From Amaurobius ferox (lineage: Eukaryota > Arthropoda > Arachnida > Araneae > Amaurobiidae): a stretch of DNA of 64,000 nt. The notes beneath the pieces were generated by a model. That model did no database searches, was not told where the DNA came from, and was given only the letters and a program-made list of their open reading frames with translations. Below, in pieces: positions 1 through 10,569 of this stretch (the first letter of the stretch is position 1; each line of letters starts with the position of its first letter). The stretch covers positions 6,712,649-6,776,648 of the forward strand of contig OX578142.1 in the NCBI GenBank assembly GCA_951213105.1, written 5' to 3'. The translations under genes were made by a program, and so were the position numbers.

Positions 1-295
1 TTCCTTCATACCGTTTCTTTTATTGGCAAATACAAATATTATTATATGGAAATAACCATGTGTTGGCCACATCGAATTTGTTTTCCTTCATACTGTTTCT
101 TTTATCGGCAAATACAACTATTATTATATGGAAATAACCATGTGTTGGTAACATCGGATTTGTTTTCTTTCATACTGTTACTTTTATCGGCAAATACAAA
201 TATTATTATATGGAAATAACCCTGTGTTAGTCACATCGGATTTGTTTTCCGTCATACTGTTTCTTTTATCGGCAAATACAAATATTATTTTATGT
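1..295. repeat. 82-bp tandem repeat, about 3.5 copies
   Basis: The unit beginning TTCCTTCATA recurs at 1, 83, 165 and 247, exactly 82 bp apart, with a few substitutions per copy. Each unit holds a shared 'cggcaaatacaa' segment and 'ggaaataacc'. The array may continue beyond the left edge of the window. No coding signal is seen. Confidence 0.9.
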
Positions 296-865
296 ATATA
301 GAATTAAATAGTAATATTTTCCCTTTTACTCTTATTTACATAGGACATTTTTTTCTGTTGACAGATATTTTCTTCCTTTGTTGGAGTCTCCCTTGTACTT
401 TTGAAAAAACATTGTTTCTGCCGGTAATGTTATAAATGGAGTAGTATTTGCTTTACAGTTATATATTTACTTTAGTCTGAGAATATTAATACAAATATAA
501 AAAATTAAAATTAAAAGAAAAATACTTGTGCTGACCAGTAAGATTCAAAGTTCATTTTCAATATTTCTAAAAGTTAATAGAAAACAATTTTCCATCACCA
601 AAGTACAAACATTTTCCATAATTTCAAGATTCCTGCTTGTTGATGGCCTGCCTGAACGGTGTTCATTATCAACAGATGTTTGTTTATCCTTGAAACAATT
701 GCACCAGACTTTTGTGTCATCTCCATAGCATCATTCCTGAAAGCGTGCTAAAAAATCTTCCTGATTGTTTCAGACTGGGCATATAGATTTTTACAAGATT
801 TGCTGAATGGTGTTGCTCAGCATGTTAGTTCATTGTGGTGCAAGATGGAGATACAGCAAGTATGG
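296..865. other. AT-rich stretch without recognisable feature
   Basis: Only short, unsupported reading frames are present (for example 528-728 on the plus strand, without homology that I recognise). I see no repeat structure, RNA gene or transposon motif here. Confidence 0.4.
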
Positions 866-867
866 AC

Positions 868-1965
868 AAGAAAGTTCAATCATGCATAAAGCATTGATTA
901 TGAAACACTTTCCAACTGCAATGTAATTTTATTTAAATATCTCTAAAATTCGATACATTCAGCGGTAATATTTTCAAAATTATCTCAACACTACATTAAT
1001 TTATTATATATGAAAACTTAAAACTTCATCGAATAAACTGAACTTTATTTAAATGACGTCATTGAAATATAAATCGCCTGGTTCTCTATGTAAAAGCTGT
1101 AAATATTTCATTCATACACTTTTATTCCATTCCTTTCATTCATCACAATACTACAATATTTTATTTTATTCAAAAACTTAAACCATGGATGTAAACGTAA
1201 TTTAACTCTATGTTTAAAACTTCATCGAAAAAGCCTGCTATAAAATCGTCTGTTCCCTATGTAAATTCAATGAATGTTTCATTCATATCAGCTATATTCC
1301 AGACTCCAAGAGCTAAATAGTTTTGTGTTAAAGAAATTCAGCAATTCTTATACAACTCATCCTACATATTTTTGTGTTTACATTCTCCATAAAGAAAATT
1401 AGGCTTCGCTGTAGAAATAATCAAAGTGTGATGATCATTTATAATAAAATATATTGTAATTGCGTTGTTTCAGAATACAGATGCACAGAAATGAAGCAAA
1501 AATAAAACGGTTTTAGGACGGATACAACACTAAATATAAATTAAACAGAACTTCAAAAATCACTATTTTGACACAGGATGGATGCCATATTTTATTTTGA
1601 AGTGGGTTAAGTCATATCTTCATATATTATGGGTGTAATTATTAATTTAATTTTTATTTAAAAACTACCGAATATATTTTGCTGAAATTTTTTTCATATT
1701 TTTTATGGGATAATTTGAATATTTCCTAAAATTTTCTAAACAATTTGTGAATTTTAAATTCGCTTAAATGTTTGAAAAATTAGGCCTCATAGAGTTTAAG
1801 AATTTCAATTTTTCAACCCGGGTTGAGTCCATAACTAATTGGATGATATTATTCATTTATATTCCCATAGGTCCCACAAATACTAAAATTTAATTTTGAT
1901 AAAGTCATTTTTACGGCAGTTATCGTGCTAACGGACAGAATGAATGAACAAAGTCATAAACACTT
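868..1965 (+). repeat. Dispersed repeat, inverted relative to 44,998-46,083
   Basis: The segment around 868-930 (with 'catgcataaagcattgatt') matches the reverse complement near 46,020-46,083. The segment near 1,915-1,960 (a 'cagttatcgtgctaacgg' type motif) matches the reverse complement near 44,998-45,060. Intermediate blocks also align in reverse order, for example 'ggatggatgccatatttt' at about 1,577 with about 45,760. It is non-coding, about 1.1 kb, and diverged. It is probably a non-autonomous mobile element of unknown class. Confidence 0.7.
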
Positions 1966-2322
1966 TTCAACTGTATTGTAAAGTGTTCAGAAGTATAATC
2001 AACCCAGGTACTTGCTTGCTTCGTAGTGACTAAGTCAAACTGTGGGGATGAAAACATTCATCATTCCTTTTACGAAACTACGAATTTAAAACAGTTGTAT
2101 GCATATAGTAAGTTATCGACAGTTATCGTGCTAACAGATAGAATGAATGAACAAAGTCATAAACAATTTTCAACTATGTTGTAAAGTGTTCAAAATCATA
2201 ATAAATCCATGTACTTGCTTGTTTCGTAGTGACTAAGTCAAGCTGTGGGGATGAAAACATTCATCATTCCTTTTACGAAACTACGAATTTAAAACAATTG
2301 TATGCATATAGTAACGTCAAAA
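1917..2322. repeat. 203-bp tandem duplication
   Basis: The segment starting 'cagttatcgtgctaac' at 1,917 is repeated from 2,120 in the same orientation, at a period of 203 bp. Both copies contain 'ggggatgaaaacattcatc'. The two copies differ at scattered positions. The second copy leads into the MULE-end-like repeat that follows. Confidence 0.8.
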
Positions 2323-2378
2323 TGCGAGGAAAGTCGTTAGAACAACAACGTTCCGCATACTTCTTATTTCATAATAAG

Positions 2379-2930
2379 ATGTACAGTATGCGAAATGCCT
2401 TTAGTTATCAATTACCAGTAATAACATTATTTCAACCATAGTTCAAACAATCATTTTCCCGCTTAAACTCAACTCTCACACCACTGCTTACCAAAATAAA
2501 TAATGCTACAAAAATTTAAAACTTCCAATATTTTGTCTTTTAATCTTGTAATTTATATGAAACAAATGTCAACTCCTTCAATTATTTAACATAATGTATC
2601 CACATATGAAATATCATGCAGGTACGTACATTCGTTCATAAGTTATCTTACCCAAACGTTACATGCAAATGGTTACACGCGGAACCGCGTGTGTGTGTGC
2701 ATATATGTATATGTGATTGTTTGTGTGTGTGCTTATATGGGTTCCGCGTTAATTCGTCGAAGGATAATTCATAGGGCATAGTTCTTCGCGGTCTCAATTC
2801 GTCGCAACTTCATGATGTCCTTGTACGAAGTATTAAGAGAATTACCGATTGTGTGTTGGTGAGTGGGTCAGCAGTCGCCTTCTCGGAACGTGAGTATAGG
2901 GTTACACGTGGGATCGTAGGTTTAGTAGGC
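2379..2930 (+). repeat. MULE-associated terminal repeat, copy 1
   Basis: About 550 bp here are roughly 95% identical by eye to 9,751-10,310. Both copies run from 'tgtacagtatgcga' to 'gtaggtttagtaggctc'. This copy lies directly upstream of the FLYWCH/MULE frame that starts near 2,951, so it is plausibly the 5' end of that transposon. A block with 'cgacgaatt' motifs at 25,140-25,270 resembles the inverse of 2,690-2,815 and could belong to the opposite end. Confidence 0.65.
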
Positions 2931-2950
2931 TCATATTTCATTTATTTCTT

Positions 2951-3505
2951 TTGCTGGCAACGTGTAGGTGTGCCATATTTTATTTTTATAGCATTTTGGA
3001 GTATTCATTAACGGAAAGAGGTCGCAAAATGCTCATATTGGATGGACATCTGTATATTCAAGAGAGACGTTTGCCGACGAAAACTATATGGAAATGTCAG
3101 CAGTTGTATAAACACAAATGCAAAAGAAGATTGCATGTATTTCAGGATAAAGTTCTGAAATCAACTTCGCATAATCATGTCCCAGATGCTGCTAAAATTG
3201 AGGTTTCCAAAGCTATAACTGCTATGAAAGATAAGGCTCTGACAACAGATTCCAGTACGAGAGGTGTAATAGCAGAGACTCTTGCAGAAATTTCAGAAGC
3301 ATCTAGTGGCCAAGCACCAACTATCAGAAGCATGAAAAGAACAATACAAAGATGTCTTAATCAAGTCGTTACCTTTTCTGTCAATTGTTACCTCTTCTGT
3401 CTATTGTCTGTTTTCTGTTACCTCTTCTGTCTATTGTTACCTCTTCTGTCATCCAAAAGCCATCCAAATAATCCTCGTACGCTTTCAGAATTTCATCCAG
3501 ACGAA
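2951..3505 (+). pseudogene. FLYWCH zinc-finger N-terminus of a Mutator-like transposase (broken)
   Basis: The frame carries a FLYWCH-type domain: 'RGRKMLILDGHLYI', then W-K-C (IWKCQQLY), a second Cys (HKCKRR) and the His pair in 'HNHVPDAAK'. This W-C-C-H-x-H spacing is typical of FLYWCH domains fused to MULE transposases in animals. The frame continues through 'SMKRTIQRC' and is then interrupted at about 3,368 by a minisatellite. The peptide 'SHPNNPRTLSEF' after the first minisatellite block looks like the next piece of the same protein. The central DDE catalytic region is missing. The true start codon is uncertain. It is a dead transposase fragment. Confidence 0.75.
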
Positions 3506-3800
3506 CCAGACAGAAAACAGACAATCGACAGAAGAGCTAACAATAGACAGAAGAGGTAACAGAAAACAGACAATCCACAGAAGAGCTAACAATAGACAGA
3601 AGAGGTAACAGAAAACTGACAATAGACAGAAGAGGTAACAGAAAACTGACAATAGACAGAAGAGCTAACAATAGACAGAAAAGGTAACAGAAAACAGACA
3701 ATCGACAGAAGAGGTAACAGAAAACTGACAATAGACAGAAGAGGTAACAGAAAACAGACAATAGACAGAAGAGGTAACAATAGACAGAAGAGGTAACAGG
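3368..3800. repeat. Inverted minisatellite inside the MULE gene
   Basis: Units of about 19 and 30 bp, built from 'gacagaagaggtaacag', fill 3,505-3,800. The same unit in reverse complement fills 3,368-3,450. The two opposed blocks flank 58 bp that still look like MULE coding sequence, so the transcript or single strand could fold into a long hairpin. Unit order is irregular, as expected for slippage or foldback expansion. Short frames on either strand here are repeat artefacts. Confidence 0.85.
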
Positions 3801-3810
3801 AAACAGCCAC

Positions 3811-4143
3811 TATTTGCCCATGGGATGTGGAATCACTTCGAGTCTGTAAATGACGAATTAGCAAAACCAAATAACTCTGTTGCAGTCTGGCATACATCAT
3901 TTAGCACACTTATAGGAGCACATTACTCCACAGTATACAAATTTATAGACGCGCTGACAAAAGGACGAAATTCTATCACGCCACCGAATAAGGGAACTTG
4001 ATTGCGGGATTGTGGTCTCTACATCAAAGAAGCGTTATTGCGATACGTCTGAAAGAATTAAGAACATTGTCAGCGAGTTTTCCATCCATACTGTAATTAA
4101 TTATCTCAGAGCTATAACGAAAAAATTTCAATTGCAGATCTAA
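3811..4143 (+). pseudogene. C-terminal part of the Mutator-like transposase
   Basis: Reading from about 3,811 gives 'FAHGMWNHFESV', then 'NNSVAVWHTSF' and 'AHYSTVYKFIDAL'. This resembles the W-N ... N-N-x-x-E-x-W-H ... H-P-x-x-x-x-F-I signature at the end of MULE transposase domains. After one frame change it reads 'ERIKNIVSEFSIHTV' and 'INYLRAITKKF', ending in TAA at 4,141. It lies just beyond the minisatellite in the same orientation as the FLYWCH part. The two belong to one gene whose middle is lost. Confidence 0.65.
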
Positions 4144-4299
4144 AGGGTTCAATCTTTTCTTAGGGAAAAATAAATAAATAAAAAAATAAAAAATAAATAC
4201 ACTTAAACCTGTTTTTATGCAGTCTTTTTTTGTGCGATTTTTTATTTATGCGATTTTTTTTGTGCGATTTTCTTTGTGCGGTATATGAAAATTTCAATC

Positions 4300-4305
4300 A
4301 AATTG
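4300..4305. repeat. Target-site duplication AAATTG, left
   Basis: AAATTG immediately precedes the Polinton terminus AGTAGTGTAT at 4,306. The same six bases follow the right terminus at 24,327-24,332. Six base pairs is the established Polinton duplication length. Confidence 0.9.
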
Positions 4306-4629
4306 AGTAGTGTATGTATGCACGTATGAGCACACACATATTTTTTACACTAAAAACATGATTTTATAACTTATTTTGTCTTTTTTTTTCAAAAAAAGGT
4401 CTCGATCCATTTTAATATTAAAAACATGATTTTTATAGCTAAAAAAGGTGTATATATACCTTTTTTACATTTAGACCAAATTTTAACAGTGAATTACTGA
4501 ACTTTTTTAGTTAAAAAGCTAGATTTATACATATTAAAAGTATGATTTCACAGTGAATTATTTAAAATAAATGCGCGAAAAAGAGGACCCCCAAATGAAT
4601 GGAAGTCCTCTAATATATTAAAAATACCC

Positions 4630-4665
4630 TGTTTTTAAAGGGTGAGGTTGAGACCCCCCATTTAT
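4630..4665. other. G/C-tract inverted repeat in the terminal repeat
   Basis: The core 'gggtgaggttgagacccccc' can pair its G-rich and C-rich arms. Equivalent inverted tracts occur in the right terminal repeat (about 23,970-23,993) and at the end of the second Polinton (about 57,672-57,695). Retention in three ends suggests a structural or transcription-ending role; that is inference. Confidence 0.45.
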
Positions 4666-4830
4666 TTAATAGATATCTAAAAAACTCAAAATTTTTAAAT
4701 AAATCTATTTTTATAAAATTAAAAAGAATTATAAAAATATGAAAAAAGATGACCTGAATGAAATCATTATGAATTTAAAATTACAAAACATATGTTTAAT
4801 AAAAAAGAGATGCTAATTTTATACATTATA

Positions 4831-4854
4831 GTGGGGGGTGACGCGCCCCCACTG
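4831..4854. terminator. G/C hairpin in the left terminal repeat
   Basis: The sequence reads 'gtggggggtgacgcg' followed by 'cccccactg', an inverted repeat with GTGGGGG/CCCCCAC arms. A similar hairpin follows the integrase at 18,045-18,066, and a C-expanded version sits at 23,751-23,790. Because it lies beyond the 3' end of the minus-strand small gene (5,011-5,205), a transcription-ending role is possible but unproven. Confidence 0.4.
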
Positions 4855-4918
4855 AATTATAGAGATTTTAATTAAAAATGCATGAAAAAAGAGGATCTAA
4901 TATATTAAAAAAATGATT

Positions 4919-5205
4919 AAGCTTTCTCTAATTCATATACGTGTTTATCATCAATCATACTCGAATACTTAAATATATATCTTCCTTTATTGATTTTATT
5001 GATTGATACATCAGAAAGTTCTCCATGATTTTTCGCAAGGTAATAAATACTCTTTTTCTTCATTTTCCACATCTAACTTTACGATTAATGAATCTCCATA
5101 TTTAGTAATAATTTTACTCAATGATATCAGGTCATATTTCCCAGGATTTAAATCTTTTAATTTAAACGTTTTGGCATAACCCCTGAGTCTATTGAACTCT
5201 TCCAT
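4919..5205 (-). pseudogene. Small conserved Polinton-end protein, left copy
   Basis: From ATG at 5,205 the frame reads 'MEEFNRLRGYAKTFKLKDLN' and then 'PGKYDLISLSKIITKYGDS', stopping at 5,011 after a frameshift. The downstream frame continues with a Tyr/Lys-rich tail to about 4,919. Near-identical proteins lie at 23,487-23,680 (other terminal repeat) and intact at 57,997-58,278 (second Polinton). The start context is TAATAAATG. I recognise no family. Its position inside the inverted repeats gives the element two copies. Confidence 0.7.
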
Positions 5206-5208
5206 TTA

Positions 5209-6574
5209 TTAGTAAATATTTCTTATAAATATAAATATTATCCATTCTTCATAATCTGTAAAACCTCTTTCTTCCATCACTTTTATAAGTTTTTCTCTGT
5301 ATTCATCATCAGACTTTGACTCTCTAAATATTTTTTCAGCTATAATATTTTTTTGTTCATTATCAGAAATTGTAATAGAAACATCAGGATCAAATACATT
5401 TAGTACATTAATTATTCTAGTTACTTTCCCAACAAAACATTTATCATCACTCTCTTTTAGTTCATATTTTAACAATTTTATTATTTCGTTTTTATTCTCA
5501 TTTTTTAAAATTCTATTAAACACAACAACTAATATCTCTCTAAATTTAATATTACGGAATTCTTCCTCTAGTAAGTGTCTTTTAATTTCTATACCTAATT
5601 CTTTAATGCATTCATCTAAATCATATTTAATTTCTGTATTTAATAATTTTATGATAGTCTCTCTCAAAGATTTTTGAATATATGTATTATACACATTTTG
5701 AGAGTCATTATATACATTATTATGAAATAATCGTCTTCTTAAAATCGGAGATAAATTTATTTTATCATGCCATACTTCATTTATTCTAGACAAAAATATT
5801 AATTCATTTAGGGATGTAATATAATTTTCTCTACAATATAATTCTTTTAAATTAGTTAAATTTTCTGTTTCTTCAAGTGACGTTAATTTATTTACTCCAC
5901 AATATAATTTTTCTAAATTTATTAAATTTTCTATTCCTGCAAGTGACGTTAATTTATTTACACCACAATATAATACTTCTAAATTAGTTAAATTTTCTAT
6001 TCCTTCAAGTAACGTTAATTTATTATCTCCACAATATAATACTTTTAAATTCGTTAAATTTTCTATTCCTTCAAGTGAAGTTAATGTATTTCCTCCACAA
6101 TATAATTCTTTTAAATTCGTAAAATTTTCTATTCCTTCAAGTGAAGTTAATTTATTGTCTCCACAGTATAATTTTTCTAAATTTATTAAATTTTCTATTC
6201 CTTCAAGTGAAGTTAATTTATTTCTTCCACAATATAATTTTTTTAAATTCGTTAAATTTTCTATTCCTTCAAGTGACGTTAATCTACACCTCACACAATA
6301 TAATTTTTTTAAATTTGTTAAATATTTCATACCTTCAAGTGAAGTTAAATTATTGTCTCCACAATATAATTATTCTAAATTTATTAAATTTTCTATTCCT
6401 TCAATTGAAGTTAATTTATTGTCTCCACAATATAACTTTTCTAAATTTATTAAATTTTCTATTCCTTCAAGTGAAGTTAATTTATTTTCCTTCACAAAAT
6501 AATTCTTTTAAATTTATTAAATTTTCTATTCCATCAAGTGAATTATAATATAATAAAGAAATAGATTTCACTTC
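5209..6574 (-). pseudogene. Leucine-rich-repeat protein, copy A
   Basis: About eleven 66-bp (22-residue) units follow the pattern 'SLEGIENLTNLKKLYCGxNKLT', a bacterial/viral-style LRR consensus (LxxLxxL...N-L). The frame is open from 6,330 to 5,209 (373 residues). Upstream repeats to about 6,574 are interrupted by one single-base insertion near 6,490 and a TAA near 6,375, so the original protein was longer. The last 180 residues are not repeats; they are Lys/Glu-rich and end in 'GFTDYEEWIIF', shared with the tail of the small gene at 23,134. No signal peptide or membrane segment is visible. The role is unknown; LRRs suggest protein binding. Confidence 0.75.
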
Positions 6575-6638
6575 AGCAGGATTCTTTATATTTAAGAAAG
6601 ATTATTTTCTTATACCATACATTTATTTAGAAACATTT

Positions 6639-7301
6639 TTATAAAATATTCATTTTTTCATCTTTGTTAGTTAATTGTCTCAAAAAATAAACACATTCTC
6701 TCAAGGATTTTTTAACTTCACAAATCTCTTCAATAATTTTTTCTCTAAAAGGTTCTTCTTCATAATGACCAAACTTTTTATTTAATTCACTCATCTGTAT
6801 TGCTTGTATTTTTTTCCAATGAACATTAAAAAAGTGATCAGGTAATAGATCAAATTTGTATTTAATCAAATAACAAAAATCTAATTCATCTATAAATTCT
6901 TCTATAAATGTTTCACTAAATGTCTGATATCTAGCTATATACAGCCAATTTAAATCATCTTTTAATTCTCTCATGGTATCTTCTGAAAGATTTTGAAATA
7001 TTGATACTTTATATAAATCTAAATAATCAGAACATTTTATGATTAATTCGTTACTTAAAGTTTGATATTGAGAAATGCTTACCCAATCTACTTTATCTTT
7101 ACATTTTTCTATAAAATCTTCTGATACTTTTTGAAATCTAGAAATTTTAGGCCAATCATCAGGTTGAGCAAATTCTTCAATAAAAGATTCAGACAGTGAT
7201 GAATATTGAAAAATAAAATCCCAATTTACATGATCTTTAAGATTTCTAATTACATCTTCAGATAAATTATTTCTAGAAAATTCATTCCAATCGATATCCA
7301 T
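6639..7301 (-). CDS. Repeat protein with 'LSEDFIEK...DW..IS.YQ' units, copy A
   Basis: An intact 220-residue frame has at least five repeats of about 23 residues with the pattern D-W-x-x-I-S-x-x-Q-x-L-S-E-x-F-I-E-x-x-x-D. Similar repeats are known in proteins of large DNA viruses; I cannot name a characterised function. The C-terminal 70 residues are non-repetitive and Lys/Glu-rich ('HYEEEPFREKIIEEICEV'). The start ATG is preceded by TTAA (TTAAATG). It sits between the fibre and LRR genes on the same strand. Copy B at 10,570-11,232 is the same length but has two stops. Confidence 0.75.
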   Translation of the reverse strand: MDIDWNEFSRNNLSEDVIRNLKDHVNWDFIFQYSSLSESFIEEFAQPDDWPKISRFQKVSEDFIEKCKDKVDWVSISQYQTLSNELIIKCSDYLDLYKVSIFQNLSEDTMRELKDDLNWLYIARYQTFSETFIEEFIDELDFCYLIKYKFDLLPDHFFNVHWKKIQAIQMSELNKKFGHYEEEPFREKIIEEICEVKKSLRECVYFLRQLTNKDEKMNIL

Positions 7302-7318
7302 TTAATGATGAACGTATT

Positions 7319-7886
7319 TTAGAAAGGGATTTTTTCAGTATGCATATAAGGTTTTAAAGTGTTTGAAAAACCCTCATGTAATATCAATAATGTAATCATA
7401 TCGTCGCGTTTTCCATAGGCAAAACAAGTTACTGAATCTTTGTGGCTCATTCCTACTCTTAAAATTGCTTTACCGTTGAATTGTAGTGTTATCAGTGGAT
7501 CTTAACTTTTAGAATATGTATATTTACTTTCTACTGTATCATATATAACTATATATATAGAAATTTCCATATACATATCTGTAGTTAATCGCATCACTTG
7601 ATCCAGTAATTTAGAACTCATCATGTTGAAATTAACTTTTTTAAATCCCACCATTTGTAAAAGTATGAAAATCATCTTCTATGGTAATCCAGATATCTCT
7701 ATTGTCTAAACATATTTTATTGACAGCATCGTTATTATTTTCAGGTTCTGAAACATTCGTAATTATTTTATTTTTTGCATCAAATTTATCATTCTTATCA
7801 TCTTTATTGGTAAAATTCGTTTTGTAACGCATAAGAGGAATTTGCTTATTATTAATCATCAACCAGCATTCAGTTAATATTATCAA
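7319..7886 (-). pseudogene. Chimeric frame: major capsid tail fused to fibre C-terminus, copy A
   Basis: The frame starts in capsid sequence ('ECWLMINNKQIPLMRYKTNF'). At about 7,800 it passes into fibre repeat sequence ('NDKFDAKNKIITNV'). Compared with copy B, about 740 bp (11,728-12,466) are missing, which fuses the two genes in frame. The fibre head continues to a stop near 7,319 after a frameshift near 7,641. Here the codon matching the copy-B stop near 11,520 is a sense codon. This is deletion wreckage rather than a functional fusion. Confidence 0.65.
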
Positions 7887-8859
7887 ATGTCATATTATTT
7901 TTTTCATACTCACCATCTCTTTCAACGTATTGAGGACATAGACACATAAAACTTCATCAGAGGCTGTTGGTGCTGTGACAGATCCACTATTACTTTTATA
8001 TGGACCTACGCTCTTAAATCTATGTCGATCCCAATTTACCTCAATATCTTTATCAGATAAAAATGATTCCATAAACACGCTTTCTGCAGAATTTTTAAAT
8101 TCTATATAAGGTAAATGAAAGGTTAGAACTTCAACTACTACCTTATAGTTAAAATTTTCGATATCAGTATATATCATATACTTATTACATTTCTTTGAAT
8201 TTCTATTTTCACTTCAAAACCAGAAATTACCTTTTCACATTCTCTAAAGAAATCGATTATATCTTTTAAAGGTGTCCATATTTTAATGACATTGCTATCT
8301 TTTGTTAGTTCCCATCTCTTTGTGAATCCTTCGTTATAATCTTTATTCATTTTCAAATTATTAAAAAATTCAGTTATTTTAGTAGTATCTTGTAAAGTAC
8401 CATCATATTTTAGCTCTTTTCGGTAAGTTGAATCAGCTGTATCTAGATAAGAAAATTAATCTTGAGCTTGTGATGTTACATAATCAGGAGTATAATGAGT
8501 TAATCTTAAAGCATGATTCATGATTGAAAAATTTGACTGTGTATTTTATTCAATTTCGGTATCTCCTATATGTACTTTTAAAGTTTTGATTAAACCTCCA
8601 CCATTTACTAGACTCACATTTTCGTTTCCAATGGATGATTTATTATTTTTTGTAATTTTTAATTTTTGTTTAAGATATCCTCTAGAATATAAAATTATAG
8701 CTTTAGTATCATTATTATGATAAACATAGATGGCATTCTCATTTGAACTCTCTTCATTTTTTTCATCTCTTCTTTTGGGTGAACTTCTCTTAATTCATAA
8801 CTTTTAATTTGATCATTATGATAATAATGAGTATCTCGCAAATCATAAATCTTTTGCAT
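7805..8859 (-). pseudogene. Double jelly-roll major capsid protein, copy A (broken)
   Basis: Begins with ATG at 8,859 (context CCTAAATAAATG) and is collinear with the capsid gene at 12,172-13,518. It carries the same two in-frame TAA codons, at 8,546-8,548 and 8,456-8,458, 90 bp apart as in copy B. It has additional indels (near 8,760 and 8,190) and lacks the last 100 or so codons because of the fusion deletion. Confidence 0.75.
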
Positions 8860-9008
8860 TTATTTAGGAAGAATTTTTAAACCACCTCCTTTCTTTTTCA
8901 TTGAAAATATTTCATTTAATTTATCCCCAATAATAGGTTCAGTTTCTACAAAACCTTTAAAAATCCTTGCATTTTTTTACTTTTTCTATGTAATCAATGT
9001 TTATTCAT
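8860..9008 (-). pseudogene. Small basic protein between penton and capsid, copy A (broken)
   Basis: Collinear with the 49-residue gene at 13,519-13,668. The start is ATG at 9,008 in an AAATAAATG context, but an early stop and an indel break it. The C-terminal Gly/Lys-rich end 'KKGGGLKILPK' is retained. Confidence 0.6.
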
Positions 9009-9013
9009 TTATT

Positions 9014-9748
9014 TATGAAGAAAAACCTGATCTAACAATTGATATATTTTTTAACGTAGTTATCCTCATAAATAGGAATAAAATTAAATTCTACATTTCC
9101 TTTATTTAAATCAATTAATTCACCTTTTTGATTAGTTATCCTCATTTTTATTCTTGCAACAGGATCCGTTTTAACAGGAAAATATATGCAATTATTAAAT
9201 TCTTTTGAAATTATACTACCTGGAGGATTTTTATTAAAGAAAGAATAAATGACTTCTGAATTAGATTGATTTAATAAAGATCCTTTTACAACATCACTGT
9301 GAATATAAATATTATCATTTCCATTGGATATATCAGTTATATGTTCACCTTCTACCTAAGTTTCTTCATCATAACTTCCATATGTCGGTTTTAAAAAGCC
9401 TATAATTTTATGAACGTTACTTTTTGTGAAATCAATTACCCAACCTTCTTTCAGTTTAATAGCTATTCTTTGTCTTGCTTCAATAATACCAAATTTCACA
9501 GGTGGATCCTTACCGAATATTTTCATCATATACTCATTTAAACCTCTTACAATATAATTACCATTTGAGATAACAATTGTTATATCTGTGCCTAATTTAT
9601 ATATTCCAAATATGTTATTTCCATAAATCTCACTTATATTAAACCAGGAAACTTCCATAGAAAACGACTGTAAAGATAATTTTTTTAATTTAAGATGTGT
9701 AATAAAATTTACAGTGAATTCCTCTGATTTCTCATGACCTTCATATTT
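9014..9748 (-). pseudogene. Single jelly-roll penton (minor capsid), copy A
   Basis: Collinear with the intact penton at 13,669-14,421. Two breaks are visible: a TAG near 9,358 and small indels toward the C-terminus. Its first codons are lost where the duplicate block joins the MULE-end-like repeat at about 9,749. Confidence 0.75.
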
Positions 9749-9750
9749 TA

Positions 9751-10310
9751 ATAAGCTGTACAGTATGCGATATGCCTTTAGTTATCAATTACCAGTAATA
9801 ACATTATTTCAACCATAGTTCAAACAATCATTTTCCCGCTTAAACTCATCTCTCACACCACTGCTTACCAAAATAAATAATGCTACAAAAATTTAAAACT
9901 TCCAATATTTTGTCTTTTAATCTTGTAATTTATATGAAACAAATGCCAACTCCTTCAATTATTTAACATAATGTATCCACATATGAAATATCATGCAGGT
10001 ACGTACATTCGTTCATAAGTTATCTTACCCAAACTTTACATGCAAATGGTTACACGCGGAACCGCGTGTGTGTGTGCATATATGTATATGTGATTGTTTG
10101 TGTGTGTGCTTATATGGGTTCCGCGTCTATTCGTCGAGATATAATTCATCGGGCATAGTTCGCCGCGTTCTCAATTTGTCGCAACTTCATGATGTCCTTG
10201 TACGAAGAATTAAGAGAATTACCGATTGGGTTGGTGAGTGGGTCAGCAGTCCCCTTCTCGGAACGTGAGTATAGGGTTACACGTGGGATCGTAGGTTTAG
10301 TAGGCTCTTA
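9751..10310 (+). repeat. MULE-associated terminal repeat, copy 2, at the duplication junction
   Basis: About 95% identical by eye to 2,379-2,930, in the same orientation. It begins exactly where penton copy A loses its start and ends where LRR copy B is cut off. It therefore occupies the junction of the internal Polinton duplication. The frame 9,993-10,268 is a by-product and not a gene. Confidence 0.8.
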
Positions 10311-10545
10311 TTAGAATATAATTCTTTTATATATAATATTTTCTTTTATATATATATCACAATATAATTCTTTTAAATTTATTAAATTTTCTATTCCTTC
10401 AAGTGAAGTTAATTTATTTCCATCATAAAATAATTCTTTTAAATTTATTAAATTTTCTATTCCATCAAGTGAATTATAATATAATAAAGAAATAGACTTC
10501 ACTTCAGCAGGATTCTCAACATTTAAGAAATATTCTTTTCTTAAA
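10311..10545 (-). pseudogene. Leucine-rich-repeat protein, copy B (3'-truncated)
   Basis: Contains about two and a half LRR units ('SLDGIENLINLKELF', 'SLEGIENLINLKELYC') and then runs into the junction repeat. The upstream part (about 10,503-10,545) aligns with the region upstream of copy A and extends the protein N-terminally. The first ATG is uncertain. Confidence 0.7.
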
Positions 10546-10569
10546 CCATACCTTTATTTAGAAACATTT

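Larger units (their letters stand above)
4306..5270 (+). repeat. Polinton left terminal inverted repeat
   Basis: This region matches the reverse complement of about 23,405-24,326 along its length. Shared landmarks are 'acgtatgagcacacacata', 'tagaggacttccattcattt' (inverse) and the small coding region 5,011-5,205. The inner boundary is placed near 5,270 because the C-terminus of the LRR gene ('GFTDYEEW') still matches 'GFTDYKEW' at about 23,418. The outermost bases hold a GTGTATATATACAC-like palindrome on the right arm. Confidence 0.85.

Noticed and set aside
3505..3800. CRISPR-like regularly spaced repeats
   Set aside because: Units are directly adjacent, with no unique spacers, and the setting is an animal transposon gene.
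6141..6548. Plus-strand frames with regular hydrophobic repeats (135 and 115 residues)
   Set aside because: They are antisense shadows of the LRR units on the minus strand, repeating every 66 bp.
9993..10268. 91-residue protein with Cys-rich 'CVHICICDCLCVC'
   Set aside because: It arises from a TG-rich microsatellite-like tract in the MULE-end repeat and is not kept in the other copy at 2,629-2,930.
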